A stretch of DNA of 28,254 nt from Chloroflexi bacterium TSY. Lineage in GTDB: Bacteria; Chloroflexota; Anaerolineae; Caldilineales; Caldilineaceae. The DNA lies in assembly GCA_019217005.1 (NCBI GenBank), contig JAHBNG010000163.1, positions 1-28,254 on the forward strand. The letters run 5' to 3'. The notes beneath the pieces are model-generated. The model did no database searches. It was not told the origin of the DNA and was given only the letters and a program-made list of their open reading frames with translations. The position numbers were made by a program, and so were the translations under genes. How positions within the stretch are numbered: the stretch's first letter is position 1; each line of letters opens with the position of its first letter. This document shows positions 1 through 7,553 of the stretch, in pieces.

Positions 1-278
1 CGAATCTCCTCTTTAAGATGCAGCATCTCCTGGTCGTTCACAAGCCAATCAACCACTGCTGTGCGGTTCAGATTGTAGAGAGTACGGCGTAGGTTGGCGC
101 GAGCGCGCGTCTGATCGTATTCGGGCCAAAGCAGACCGGCCAGCGTGTCACGGCTCTGAGGCTGCCGGGTGACGGCCAGATAGGCGAGCAGAGCCAGGCC
201 CTTGCGCGACTTGATGTCTGTGGGCTGTCCGTTGATTTTGATTTGGGGGTAGCCAAAAAGATATAGTGTGTGTTGCAC
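1..278 (-). CDS. BTAD/SARP-type transcriptional regulator, N-terminal fragment
   Basis: Reading leftward from a GTG at 278 gives about 92 residues that run off the window edge. The start is set by a strong AGGAGG ribosome-binding site 8 bases upstream. The protein begins with a short beta-strand (LYLFGYPQIKINGQP), followed by KSRKGLALLAYLAV, then LAGLLWPE and RARANLRRTLYNLN. This is the characteristic winged-helix OmpR-like DNA-binding domain found at the N-terminus of SARP/BTAD regulators (AfsR and DnrI relatives). In many filamentous bacteria this domain heads very large proteins with an NB-ARC ATPase and TPR repeats, but only the DNA-binding part is visible here, so the full architecture is unknown. 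It is transcribed away from the Bat cluster. The family call is firm; the target genes cannot be inferred. Confidence 0.82.
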   Translation of the reverse strand, partial: MQHTLYLFGYPQIKINGQPTDIKSRKGLALLAYLAVTRQPQSRDTLAGLLWPEYDQTRARANLRRTLYNLNRTAVVDWLVNDQEMLHLKEEI

Positions 279-412
279 CAGAGGGACCTCCTACTGCCTA
301 TTTTAGACTGGATCTCTCCTTTTTTCAAGTAGGTTTTGGCTGGACGGTAGGCAATCGCGAACTTTGCAGCCAAGGTCCCAAGCAAGTCTAGATAGCCAGA
401 TGCACGGGGCGA

Positions 413-478
413 GCCATCCCGGATTGGACCACTCAATGATCCGCTCCAGAGCGAGTTCTTGGTCCAATCCGGGATGGC
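413..478. repeat. perfect long hairpin (inverted repeat)
   Basis: The 18-base arm gccatcccggattggacc at 413-430 is exactly complementary to ggtccaatccgggatggc at 461-478. One further A-T pair extends it inward, leaving a loop of 28 bases. The arms contain no stop-like T-tract on either side, so a simple intrinsic terminator is not the obvious reading. It could be a structured transcript element, a REP-like repeat or a cruciform site. Confidence 0.7.
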
Positions 479-938
479 GGGTGGCTCCTTCCAGTAACAA
501 TGCCATTTTATTTACGGTACGCGATTGCCTTAGCTGGACGGTGGTTTACGTTTGGGGGCGAGAATGCAACGCACGGTTGAGTTATTAACTGGACGCTCTA
601 TGTGCTTTTTCACCCGTGCATCGCATTCTTTCGATCGCGGTCCAACGAAATGTTCTGTTTCGATTTCTGTATCGAAGCAATTGCCTCCCTGTTGTGGCGT
701 TCGTAGGCGACTGTAACCAAACTGAATGACAGGCTTGGCGCAAATGCTACCCTGAAAACTCGTCTAGAAATTGAAATGTTTCGCTTCGACCTGTCCAAGT
801 TGACAAACGATCGACAAATTTGGAAAATATAATGCCAAATCATACAGACACATTGCATAGGCATCGACAGCTTCGTCAATTCCTATCTAAGGCCATTCCA
901 GAAAAATATATGCCCATTGAAAGGGAGGCTTTTCCTTG

Positions 939-992
939 GAATGGCTACGGCTTTTCCAGTCGAATTGGGGATTTCAATTTTTGGAAAAGCCT
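939..992. repeat. short copy of a MITE-like dispersed repeat
   Basis: Bases 939-969 match 11734-11764 at 26 of 31 positions, and bases 978-992 (tttttggaaaagcct) match the far end of the same element at 11893-11907. The internal 100-base core present at 11781-11888 is missing here. The two ends carry inverted ggcttttcc / ggaaaagcc. This looks like an internally deleted version of the element described at 11734-11907. Confidence 0.5.
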
Positions 993-1084
993 AACAAGAG
1001 TTGGCTCATTTGCCACAAGGCGAATCCTCAAAAAATAGGATGTTCAGAAAACGCTTGTCGATGCGCTGTTTTGAAGAGGAATGA

Positions 1085-2077
1085 ATGACCCCGATAAGCG
1101 TACGAGAGCTCAATGCTCAAGTTGAGAAAGAGAGTCTATTTTTACACGATCTGCGGGCTGAAATTAACAAGGTAATGGTTGGTCAGGAACTACTGGTGGA
1201 CCGTGTTCTGGTTGCCCTACTGGCTGATGGCCATATTTTGCTGGAAGGTGTGCCAGGCCTGGCCAAGACGTTGCTGATCAAGACAGTCGCACAAGCCATA
1301 CAAGCAGATTTTTCGCGACTCCAATTTACCCCCGATCTGTTACCCGCAGACTTGATCGGAACCCAGATTTACAACCCCAAAACCGCCGAGTTTTCTGTTC
1401 ACAAGGGACCGATTTTTGCGAATCTCATTTTGGCCGATGAGGTCAATCGGGCCCCGGGCAAAGTACAGAGTGCGCTCCTCGAAGCCATGCAGGAGCGGCA
1501 GATTACGATCGGCGGCCAAACCCATCGCTTGAGCGATCTGTTCCTGGTCCTCGCGACGCAAAATCCCATCGAACAAGAAGGCACATATCCGCTGCCAGAG
1601 GCACAGGTCGATCGCTTCATGCTCAAAGTCATGGTGGATTATCCGAGTCGGGCCGAAGAGCGTCAGATCATGGACCGTATGACGGGCACGACGCTTCCTC
1701 AGACCCGACCCATCATTTCGCCAGACGAGATTTTGCGTGCCCGAGATGCCGTTCGTCATATTTACGTTGACGACAAGATCAAAGAGTATATCCTGGATCT
1801 GATTGTTGCCACGCGTCGACCAATCGAGAGTGGTTTGCGCGATCTGCAACTGCTCATCGCATTTGGCGCATCGCCCCGTGCGGGCATCTTTATGATTACC
1901 GCGGCGCGTGCACATGCCTTTATTAGCGGGCGCGGCTTTGTCACACCAGAGGATATCAAACAGATCGCCCCTGACGTATTGAGCCATCGAGTGATCACGA
2001 CATATGAAGCAGAGGCAGAAGAGATCAGCGCGGGAGCCATTGTGCAGCGAATATTGGATCATGTAGAAGTGCCGTAG
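1085..2077 (+). CDS. moxR: MoxR-family AAA+ ATPase
   Basis: A 330-residue AAA+ ATPase of the MoxR branch. The Walker A motif is GVPGLAKT (near residues 56-63), Walker B is LILADEVNRAP (near 115), and the sensor-1 region is LATQNPIEQEGTYPLPEAQVDR (near 158), which is diagnostic for MoxR proteins. Its length is typical of the family. MoxR ATPases act as chaperones that assemble or activate partner complexes, usually encoded beside DUF58 and VWA-domain proteins, as here. The ATG at 1085 follows a GAAGAGGA ribosome-binding site at 1073-1080; the ATG at 1081 is out of frame. It is the first gene of the Bat-type cluster that runs to 10118, and it is separated from the DUF58 gene by a 96-base gap filled by a long hairpin. 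Confidence 0.95.
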   Translation: MTPISVRELNAQVEKESLFLHDLRAEINKVMVGQELLVDRVLVALLADGHILLEGVPGLAKTLLIKTVAQAIQADFSRLQFTPDLLPADLIGTQIYNPKTAEFSVHKGPIFANLILADEVNRAPGKVQSALLEAMQERQITIGGQTHRLSDLFLVLATQNPIEQEGTYPLPEAQVDRFMLKVMVDYPSRAEERQIMDRMTGTTLPQTRPIISPDEILRARDAVRHIYVDDKIKEYILDLIVATRRPIESGLRDLQLLIAFGASPRAGIFMITAARAHAFISGRGFVTPEDIKQIAPDVLSHRVITTYEAEAEEISAGAIVQRILDHVEVP

Positions 2078-2106
2078 GGATGAGGATATGATTATTTGTG
2101 CAGTTT

Positions 2107-2166
2107 ATTAGAGATTGGAGATTGAGAGATTACGTCAGCAGAATCTCCCAATCTCCAATCTCTAAT
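2107..2166. repeat. long hairpin between moxR and the DUF58 gene
   Basis: The 18-base arm attagagattggagattg (2107-2124) pairs perfectly with caatctccaatctctaat (2149-2166). After one mismatch, a further six pairs (gagatt with aatctc) follow, leaving a 10-base loop at 2132-2141. This strong structure fills the gap inside an otherwise co-directional cluster. It could attenuate or process the transcript between the ATPase and the downstream membrane proteins. No T-tract follows immediately, and the word agagattggagatt suggests a genome-wide repeat family rather than a dedicated terminator. Confidence 0.7.
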
Positions 2167-2194
2167 CTTTAACTTGTGTTTTTGCGTTCACTCC

Positions 2195-3082
2195 ATGCTT
2201 TCCTCAGAATTAATCCGCAAACTTCAGCAAATTGAAATACGAACTCGTCATCTGGTCAACGATAGTTTTGCTGGGGAATACCATTCTGTCTTCAAGGGCC
2301 GTGGAATGGAGTTTGACGAGGTGCGTCCCTATCAACCTGGGGACGAGATTCGTACAATCGACTGGAACGTGACGGCACGAATGGGTGACCCATATGTCAA
2401 GCGATACGTTGAGGAGAGAGAGTTAACGGTACTCTTCGTTGTCGATGCCAGCGGGTCAGAGGATGTTGGCTCAGTCGAACGCTTTAAGCGAGAATTGGCG
2501 GCAGAGTTGACCTCCGTGCTTGCCTTTGCCGCAACCACAAATCATGACAAAGCGGGATTGCTCATCTTTACCGATCAGGTGGAACTCTTCATTCCACCAC
2601 GCAAGGGGCGCAAACATGTCTTACGCATTGTGCGTGAGCTGCTTGCCTTTGAATCCCAATCTCGGGGGACGGATCTACGCCTTGCTTTTGACACTGTGAA
2701 CCGCATTTTGAAACGGCGCAGTATTGTCTTTTTTGTCTCTGATTTTATTGCCGATCCTGAGAGCTATCAGCGAGCACTTTCAGTGACGAATCGGCGACAC
2801 GACGTGGTGGCAATCGAGCTACAAGATCCACTAGAGCGGCAGATTGCCAACGTAGGTCTACTGGCGTTAGAGGATGCCGAAAGCGGTGAGCTGATCTGGA
2901 TCGATACGGGACATGGCGGCTGGCGCAGAGAATTTCAGCAGCGAGTTGACTCCGATGAACAAGTGAAGCAGCAACTATTCAGGCGGGCAAATGTCGATCA
3001 CATGGTGATCACAACGGGTGCTGACTATACTGGGCCATTGACATCATTTTTCCAACGTCGAGCACAACGTCTCGCCCGCTGA
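2195..3082 (+). CDS. DUF58 domain-containing protein
   Basis: About 295 residues from the ATG at 2195; an in-frame TTG at 2174 would add seven unlikely residues. The segment GRGMEFDEVRPYQPGDEIRTIDWNVTARMGDPYVKRYVEERELTV is the signature of DUF58 proteins. It precedes a VWA-like fold with VVDASGSEDVG, which retains a DxSxS-type metal site (DASGS). No signal peptide or membrane segment is apparent, so it is expected to be cytosolic or peripheral. DUF58 proteins are encoded next to MoxR ATPases almost universally and are presumed partners or clients of that ATPase. It ends 232 bases before the next gene. That gap holds only a small AT-rich hairpin (3104-3122) and fragments resembling repeated cacggat / aatctgtg words. 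Confidence 0.92.
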   Translation: MLSSELIRKLQQIEIRTRHLVNDSFAGEYHSVFKGRGMEFDEVRPYQPGDEIRTIDWNVTARMGDPYVKRYVEERELTVLFVVDASGSEDVGSVERFKRELAAELTSVLAFAATTNHDKAGLLIFTDQVELFIPPRKGRKHVLRIVRELLAFESQSRGTDLRLAFDTVNRILKRRSIVFFVSDFIADPESYQRALSVTNRRHDVVAIELQDPLERQIANVGLLALEDAESGELIWIDTGHGGWRREFQQRVDSDEQVKQQLFRRANVDHMVITTGADYTGPLTSFFQRRAQRLAR

Positions 3083-3314
3083 AGTTGCATCAAACTATTG
3101 TAAAACAAACAGCTTGTTTGTTCAGCTTCACCAGCGATACAGCAATACCATCTGACCGAAACGATTACTACACCAGTAGTAGCGTGAATAGACAGTATAG
3201 GAACTATAATTAGGACGCCGGTTTTTAGGATAAACACGGATCATCTCAGAATCAATCTGTGCAATCTGTATCCCGCATTCATAATTCTTATCATCTCTAA
3301 TACGACAGTGAATA

Positions 3315-4346
3315 ATGCGTTCGAGTTATCTCACTTTGAAATTGAGTATTGGTCTCTTGTTCGCGATCGTCTTGGGACAAGGGAATCATGTCGCGTTTGC
3401 ACAGGTCAGCGATGAACAGATTCGAGCCACCTTGACAACCCGGCGCACTGAATTGACCATCGGCGATGTGATATCGCTCACTCTTCAGGTCGACCACCCT
3501 GCCGGTTATCGCGTCTTGCCCCTACCAGTCGATGCTGAACATTGGGGTGCCATTGAGATACGCGACCAATCTGTCGTCACTGTAGTGGATCAGGCAGGAG
3601 AGGAGGATGACAAGACCGTGATAGGCAGCGAGATGAGCACACAGCAGATTGACGTAACCTTCTGGTCAACCGGTGCGGTTCGTGTACCGCTTTTGCCCGT
3701 TACCGTGGCTGACACAGAGGGCAATCTTGTCGAGGTTGCAACAGAACCGCTAACGCTCACCGTGATGTCGGTCCTTATAGACGGGGATGACGCTTTGCGT
3801 GATCTCAAACCGCAGGCCACTCTGCCCCTGCCGCTCCGCTGGCCATGGGTTGTGGCCGGTCTGCTGGTGTTGGGCGTACTGGCAAGTCTTTTCTGGTGGT
3901 TACTGCGTCGTCGACGGGGACGCACCGTTAAACAGATTGCACAGCCTTTGCCGGCCCTAGAGACACGGAGGGCACACGAGATTGCGCTTCATGAACTGGC
4001 GCGGATTGAAAAGTTGAATTTGCCAACGGAAATGCGTTTTAAGGATCATTATACATTGACGACTGATGTGTTGCGGCGCTATTTGGAAGATGCATATCAG
4101 ATCTCGGCCCTGGAGCAGACCACGGAAGAGATTCGACAGGCCATCAAGCCACTCTCCTTCGCGCAAAGAGAAAAAAGCCGGTTGCTGAATATGTTGGAAG
4201 AGGCCGACTTTGTTAAGTTTGCCGAGGTTGTGCCCGAACAAGATGAGGCTCAACAACTGCCCGACATGGTGCGTCAAATCGTTCTAGCGATCAAGCCACA
4301 TGCCTCAGAGTCACCAATCGCAGAAGCAGAAGATGAATCAATTTAG
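3315..4346 (+). CDS. BatD-like / DUF4381-like membrane protein
   Basis: A 343-residue protein with an N-terminal signal peptide (KLSIGLLFAIVLGQGNHVAFAQ, residues 9-30). It continues with a periplasmic or extracytoplasmic beta-rich domain of about 130 residues (ATLTTRRTELTIGDVISLTLQVDHP onward), similar to the beginning of BatD oxygen-tolerance proteins. A single membrane segment (WPWVVAGLLVLGVLASLFWWLL, about 176-197) is followed by an RRRRGR stop-transfer. The cytosolic tail (HEIALHELARIEKLN ... YTLTTDVLRRYLEDAYQI) resembles DUF4381-type tails found in MoxR-VWA clusters. A second, larger BatD is encoded downstream, so the cluster carries two BatD-like partners. The exact family is uncertain; the context gives a role in the same membrane complex. 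Confidence 0.75.
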   Translation: MRSSYLTLKLSIGLLFAIVLGQGNHVAFAQVSDEQIRATLTTRRTELTIGDVISLTLQVDHPAGYRVLPLPVDAEHWGAIEIRDQSVVTVVDQAGEEDDKTVIGSEMSTQQIDVTFWSTGAVRVPLLPVTVADTEGNLVEVATEPLTLTVMSVLIDGDDALRDLKPQATLPLPLRWPWVVAGLLVLGVLASLFWWLLRRRRGRTVKQIAQPLPALETRRAHEIALHELARIEKLNLPTEMRFKDHYTLTTDVLRRYLEDAYQISALEQTTEEIRQAIKPLSFAQREKSRLLNMLEEADFVKFAEVVPEQDEAQQLPDMVRQIVLAIKPHASESPIAEAEDESI

Positions 4347-4420
4347 ACAGTTATAGTGCGGTTATGATGAAACCGTAGTTTTCGACAGCCCTACCAGAGA
4401 GAGCAAACTATGGTTTTCAG

Positions 4421-4518
4421 GTTGTCTGAGGAATTGTGTGGTTGTTTGTTGGTTAGATGGTTGGTGAACAAACGAGCAAACCAACAAACCATCCAACGTT
4501 TACCCCACAAAACCTCAA
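4421..4518. repeat. dispersed intergenic repeat, core copy 1
   Basis: This stretch lies in the 228-base gap before batA and matches the reverse complement of 11781-11888 at roughly 90% of aligned positions, apart from one indel of about 7 bases. Shared landmarks are gttgtctgaggaatt at the left and taccccacaaaacctca at the right. Internally, gtttgttggtt (about 4444-4454) can pair with aaccaacaaac (about 4479-4489), so the transcript can fold. No coding potential is shared between the two copies, which marks this as a mobile or REP-like non-coding repeat. Confidence 0.8.
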
Positions 4519-4574
4519 AGAGCCGGTTTTCATACAGAGCAAAGTATAGCTGAAATCGAGGATAAAATGACGAG

Positions 4575-5576
4575 ATGACCATACGTTTTGCAGCCCCCTG
4601 GTTTCTAACATTGTTGCTTCTTCTCCCTCTTTTGGTTGCTCTGACTTATCACCCGAAGCGGCGACAACCAGTTGGGATTCTCTACGCCAATGTGGGTATC
4701 GCCACAACACAGATTCGTTCCTGGCGTTTGTTGCTGCACCCCGTGTTACCGATTCTGCGTTGGCTGGTGCTGGCACTGCTCATTGTGGCTCTTGCCCGAC
4801 CGCAAACAGTTGATGCACAACAGATTATTAAGGGTGAAGGGGTGGATATTGCGCTGGCCCTCGACATATCGGGCAGCATGGCATCCCTGGATTTTGAGCC
4901 AGACAATCGTCTTCAAGCGGCCAAACAGGTGATTCAAAATTTTGTGGCTGAGCGACCCTACGACCGGATCGGACTGACCGTCTTTGCAAAAGAGTCATTT
5001 TCGCAAAGCCCTCTGACGATTGATCATGCTGTGTTGGCTCGTCTGCTCAATCAAGTCGAATTGGCCACCGACCTACGGATCGAAGACGGAACCGCCATCG
5101 GCTTGGGGTTAGCCAATGCAGCCAACATGCTGAAGGAATCGACAGCCAAGAGTAGAATTGTTGTGTTATTGACCGATGGGGTTAACAATGCTGGCCAAAT
5201 TGATCTATTAACTGCGGCCGAAGCAGCCAGGACATTGGGTATCCGCGTCTACACAATTGGCATGGGACGACCCGGTCAGGTGCCTATGCCGCAGCAAACG
5301 CTCTTTGGCCAGCGGGTCGTGATGGTGGAGAGTGTTCTGGATGAAGAGACGCTGATGCAGATCGCCGAAAAGACTGGTGGGCTTTTCTTTCGCGCGGAAG
5401 ACACGGCGGGTCTCCAGCAAGTCTATGATGAGATCAATGCGCTGGAGAAGTCAGAGATCGAAATTCGCACCTTCCACCGCTATACAGAGCTGTCGACTTG
5501 GTTGCTGGCTTCGGCTCTCGTACTGATGTTGACTGAGGTTGTGATGGGCAAGACACTTTTGAGGAAGCTACCTTGA
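4575..5576 (+). CDS. batA: BatA-like VWA-domain membrane protein
   Basis: A 333-residue protein with two N-terminal membrane segments (about 9-25 and 53-74), a VWA domain, and a C-terminal membrane helix (about 306-325). The ALARPQ motif after the second helix is typical of BatA and BatB. The metal-ion-dependent adhesion site is complete: DISGS at 97-101, Thr173 in EDGTAIG, and Asp201 in LLTDG. This topology places the VWA domain between the second and third helices on one side of the membrane. Bat VWA proteins were first described in Bacteroides aerotolerance and work with a MoxR ATPase. The ATG at 4575 has only a weak ribosome-binding site. The next gene follows after 19 bases. Confidence 0.93.
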   Translation: MTIRFAAPWFLTLLLLLPLLVALTYHPKRRQPVGILYANVGIATTQIRSWRLLLHPVLPILRWLVLALLIVALARPQTVDAQQIIKGEGVDIALALDISGSMASLDFEPDNRLQAAKQVIQNFVAERPYDRIGLTVFAKESFSQSPLTIDHAVLARLLNQVELATDLRIEDGTAIGLGLANAANMLKESTAKSRIVVLLTDGVNNAGQIDLLTAAEAARTLGIRVYTIGMGRPGQVPMPQQTLFGQRVVMVESVLDEETLMQIAEKTGGLFFRAEDTAGLQQVYDEINALEKSEIEIRTFHRYTELSTWLLASALVLMLTEVVMGKTLLRKLP

Positions 5577-5595
5577 AAATAAACACGGATTGACG

Positions 5596-6606
5596 ATGAC
5601 CTTTGGACAACCATTATTTCTTTGGGCTTTGCTTTTGGTTCCCATCAGCATGATCGGGTTACGTTTTGCACATCGCCAGCGACGCGCGGCGCTGGCACGG
5701 CTGGGTGACTCACGTCTACTAGAGCAGTTAAGCGCCTCTGTCAATTGGCGCGGTCGGCGCTGGCAAGGACGTCTATGGGGACTGGCGCTCTTGTTGATGA
5801 TTGTGGCCCTGGCGCGACCTCAATGGGGAAGTACCATTCAAGTTGTCGAGCAGGAAGGTGTTCAGCTCATGGTTGCGCTGGATGTCTCCAAGAGCATGCT
5901 GGCCGCCGACTTGAAGCCAGATCGGCTCACGCGGGCAAAACTGGAGATTTCTGACTTAATGGGGCGGCTGCGTGGCGATGAGATTGGTTTGGTGCTCTTT
6001 TCGGGTGCCAGTTTTATTCAATTTCCGTTGACGTCGGATTATGATACCGCACGGGCCTTCCTAGACAACGTTGGACCCGAAGCAATTTCGCGACCGGGCA
6101 CAGTGATCGGAGAAGCAATTCGCACGGCCATGAGCGGATTTGACTTGCAACAAAGCACGCAGAAGGTGATCGTGATCATGACTGATGGCGAAGATCATGA
6201 GACGGATCCTGTGGCGGTTGCGCGGGAAGTAGCTGCCGAAGACAATGTCCTTATTTACACGATCGGGTTTGGTTCTGCCCAAGGGGAACCGATCCCAGAA
6301 TATGATGCGAGCGGTGCGTTCGTGGGATATAAAAAAGATAGCGTAAATCAAGTGATCTTGTCCCGATTGGATGAAGTGATGCTCCAGCAGATCGCATTGG
6401 CAACTGGTGGACGGTATTTTCGTGCCACAGCCGACGGACGCGAGTTGGATTCTTTGATGGCGGAGTTGGCGGAACTGCAAACGGCTCAGTTGGAAAGCCG
6501 CTTTGAGACCCAGAAGATCGAGCGTTTTCAGATTTTTTTGTTTGTGGCATTGATTGCCCTTGTCATCCATGAGTTGATTCCAGACCGGGTTCGCGCCCTT
6601 TCATGA
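5596..6606 (+). CDS. batB: BatB-like VWA-domain membrane protein
   Basis: About 336 residues from the ATG at 5596; an in-frame TTG at 5590 is a poorer alternative. The organisation copies BatA: two N-terminal helices (about 6-21 and 58-73), ALARPQWG, then a VWA domain with DVSKS at 96-100 and IMTDGEDHE for the last metal ligand. A closing membrane helix (IFLFVALIALVIHEL) sits near the end. It shares length and plan with the preceding gene, so the two are an ancient duplicated pair, as is usual for Bat clusters, and probably form a heteromeric complex. The start lies beside the sequence aaacacggattgac, a word that recurs in other intergenic gaps of the window. Confidence 0.93.
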   Translation: MTFGQPLFLWALLLVPISMIGLRFAHRQRRAALARLGDSRLLEQLSASVNWRGRRWQGRLWGLALLLMIVALARPQWGSTIQVVEQEGVQLMVALDVSKSMLAADLKPDRLTRAKLEISDLMGRLRGDEIGLVLFSGASFIQFPLTSDYDTARAFLDNVGPEAISRPGTVIGEAIRTAMSGFDLQQSTQKVIVIMTDGEDHETDPVAVAREVAAEDNVLIYTIGFGSAQGEPIPEYDASGAFVGYKKDSVNQVILSRLDEVMLQQIALATGGRYFRATADGRELDSLMAELAELQTAQLESRFETQKIERFQIFLFVALIALVIHELIPDRVRALS

Positions 6607-6642
6607 ACATCAACCAGACCGGAGACACACAAGAAACGTTTT

Positions 6643-7503
6643 ATGAACCATATCTACTTATCCATTTCAATCACCTTATTCGTAGGTATCATGTTGCTAA
6701 CTGGCTGTGGTGACTCCCCCGGCAATTTGCTGGCCGATGGGAATGCGGCATATGCGGAAGAGGCATATGCCGAAGCTTTGCTCGCTTACACGGCAGCACA
6801 AGAACTCGCACCCACAGACGCGGAACCGATCTATAACATAGCGAACACACTCTATCGACAGGAAAGCTTTACTGAGACGCAACAGTTGATGCCACAGGCA
6901 TTGGGTTTGGCCGAGGGAACAGTTGCACAATCTGGTCAGTACAACCTGGGAAACGCACATTACCAGATGGAGCAATGGCTTGCTGCGGTAGAAGCATATA
7001 AGGCAGCGTTGCGTCTGAACCCAAACGATATGGACGCCAAATATAATCTGGAATTAGCCCTCAGGCATTTGGATCAGGAACAGCAGACGGAGCAACAGCA
7101 ATCGTCGGACGATCAACAGGAGCAAGAGCAGCAAGAGGACGACGTTCCAAATGATGAGCAGTCAGACCAATCGCAGGAAGATCCCCAAGAACAGGAATCC
7201 GCCGACCAATCTCAGGGAAAAGAAGAACAAGAAGAAGAGTCGAACACGCAAAATCAATCCAGCGATCAGCAAGAGCAAGAGGAGCAGGCACAATCATCCG
7301 ATGAATCCGATGGGTCCAAAGACGAACAAGGTGTTGAACAGCTCACCGATCAGGGTCAGCCGCAAGAGCAAGTTGTTCAGCCCTTGACAGAAGAACAGGC
7401 ACGCCAGCTACTCAGCACGATCGGTCGAAACGCTGAAACATTACAGGAGCGATTACAGCAAATCTATGTCGCCCCTGGTGATCCACCGGATAAAGACTGG
7501 TAG
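6643..7503 (+). CDS. batC: BatC-like TPR lipoprotein
   Basis: A 286-residue protein. The N-terminus is a lipoprotein signal with lipobox LLTGC (Cys22), so the mature protein should be membrane-anchored on the outer face. Residues about 24-140 contain TPR-type repeats (GNAAYAEEAYAEALLAYTAAQ; YNLGNAHYQMEQWLAAVEAY; LNPNDMDAKYNLELAL). They are followed by about 100 residues of very low complexity, rich in Gln, Glu, Asp and Ser. The tail LTEEQARQLLSTIGRNAETLQERLQQ and the final DW match the conserved end of BatC-like proteins. The acidic and glutamine-rich linker is long even for the family. It likely bridges the VWA proteins and BatD/E. Confidence 0.88.
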   Translation: MNHIYLSISITLFVGIMLLTGCGDSPGNLLADGNAAYAEEAYAEALLAYTAAQELAPTDAEPIYNIANTLYRQESFTETQQLMPQALGLAEGTVAQSGQYNLGNAHYQMEQWLAAVEAYKAALRLNPNDMDAKYNLELALRHLDQEQQTEQQQSSDDQQEQEQQEDDVPNDEQSDQSQEDPQEQESADQSQGKEEQEEESNTQNQSSDQQEQEEQAQSSDESDGSKDEQGVEQLTDQGQPQEQVVQPLTEEQARQLLSTIGRNAETLQERLQQIYVAPGDPPDKDW

Positions 7504-7553
7504 ATCCACTGAACCCGAATTTTCAATTGAGAACCAAAAATTGTAAATGGACT

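Larger units (their letters stand above)
279..1084. other. intergenic region between divergent genes
   Basis: About 800 bases without a convincing gene. The short frames here lack ribosome-binding sites and recognisable domains. The region contains the hairpin at 413-478 and the short dispersed repeat at 939-992. A TTGACA at 800-805 and a TATAAT at 828-833 are seen, but their 22-base spacing is too long for a standard promoter. The 10-mer ggcaatcgcg near 350 recurs inverted near 522, and gctggacggt occurs twice as a direct repeat (near 339 and 533). The promoter of the downstream cluster must lie here but cannot be fixed by eye. Confidence 0.5.

Noticed and set aside
800..833. TTGACA and TATAAT as a promoter for the Bat cluster
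   Set aside because: The spacing is 22 bases, well outside the 16-18 range, and the site is about 250 bases from the gene.
610..1038. Small frames in the region upstream of moxR
   Set aside because: No domain, no good ribosome-binding site, and they overlap a dispersed repeat.
1340..2062. A 240-codon minus-strand frame inside the MoxR gene
   Set aside because: It is antisense to the conserved AAA+ gene, rich in Cys, His and Arg, and has no recognisable domain.
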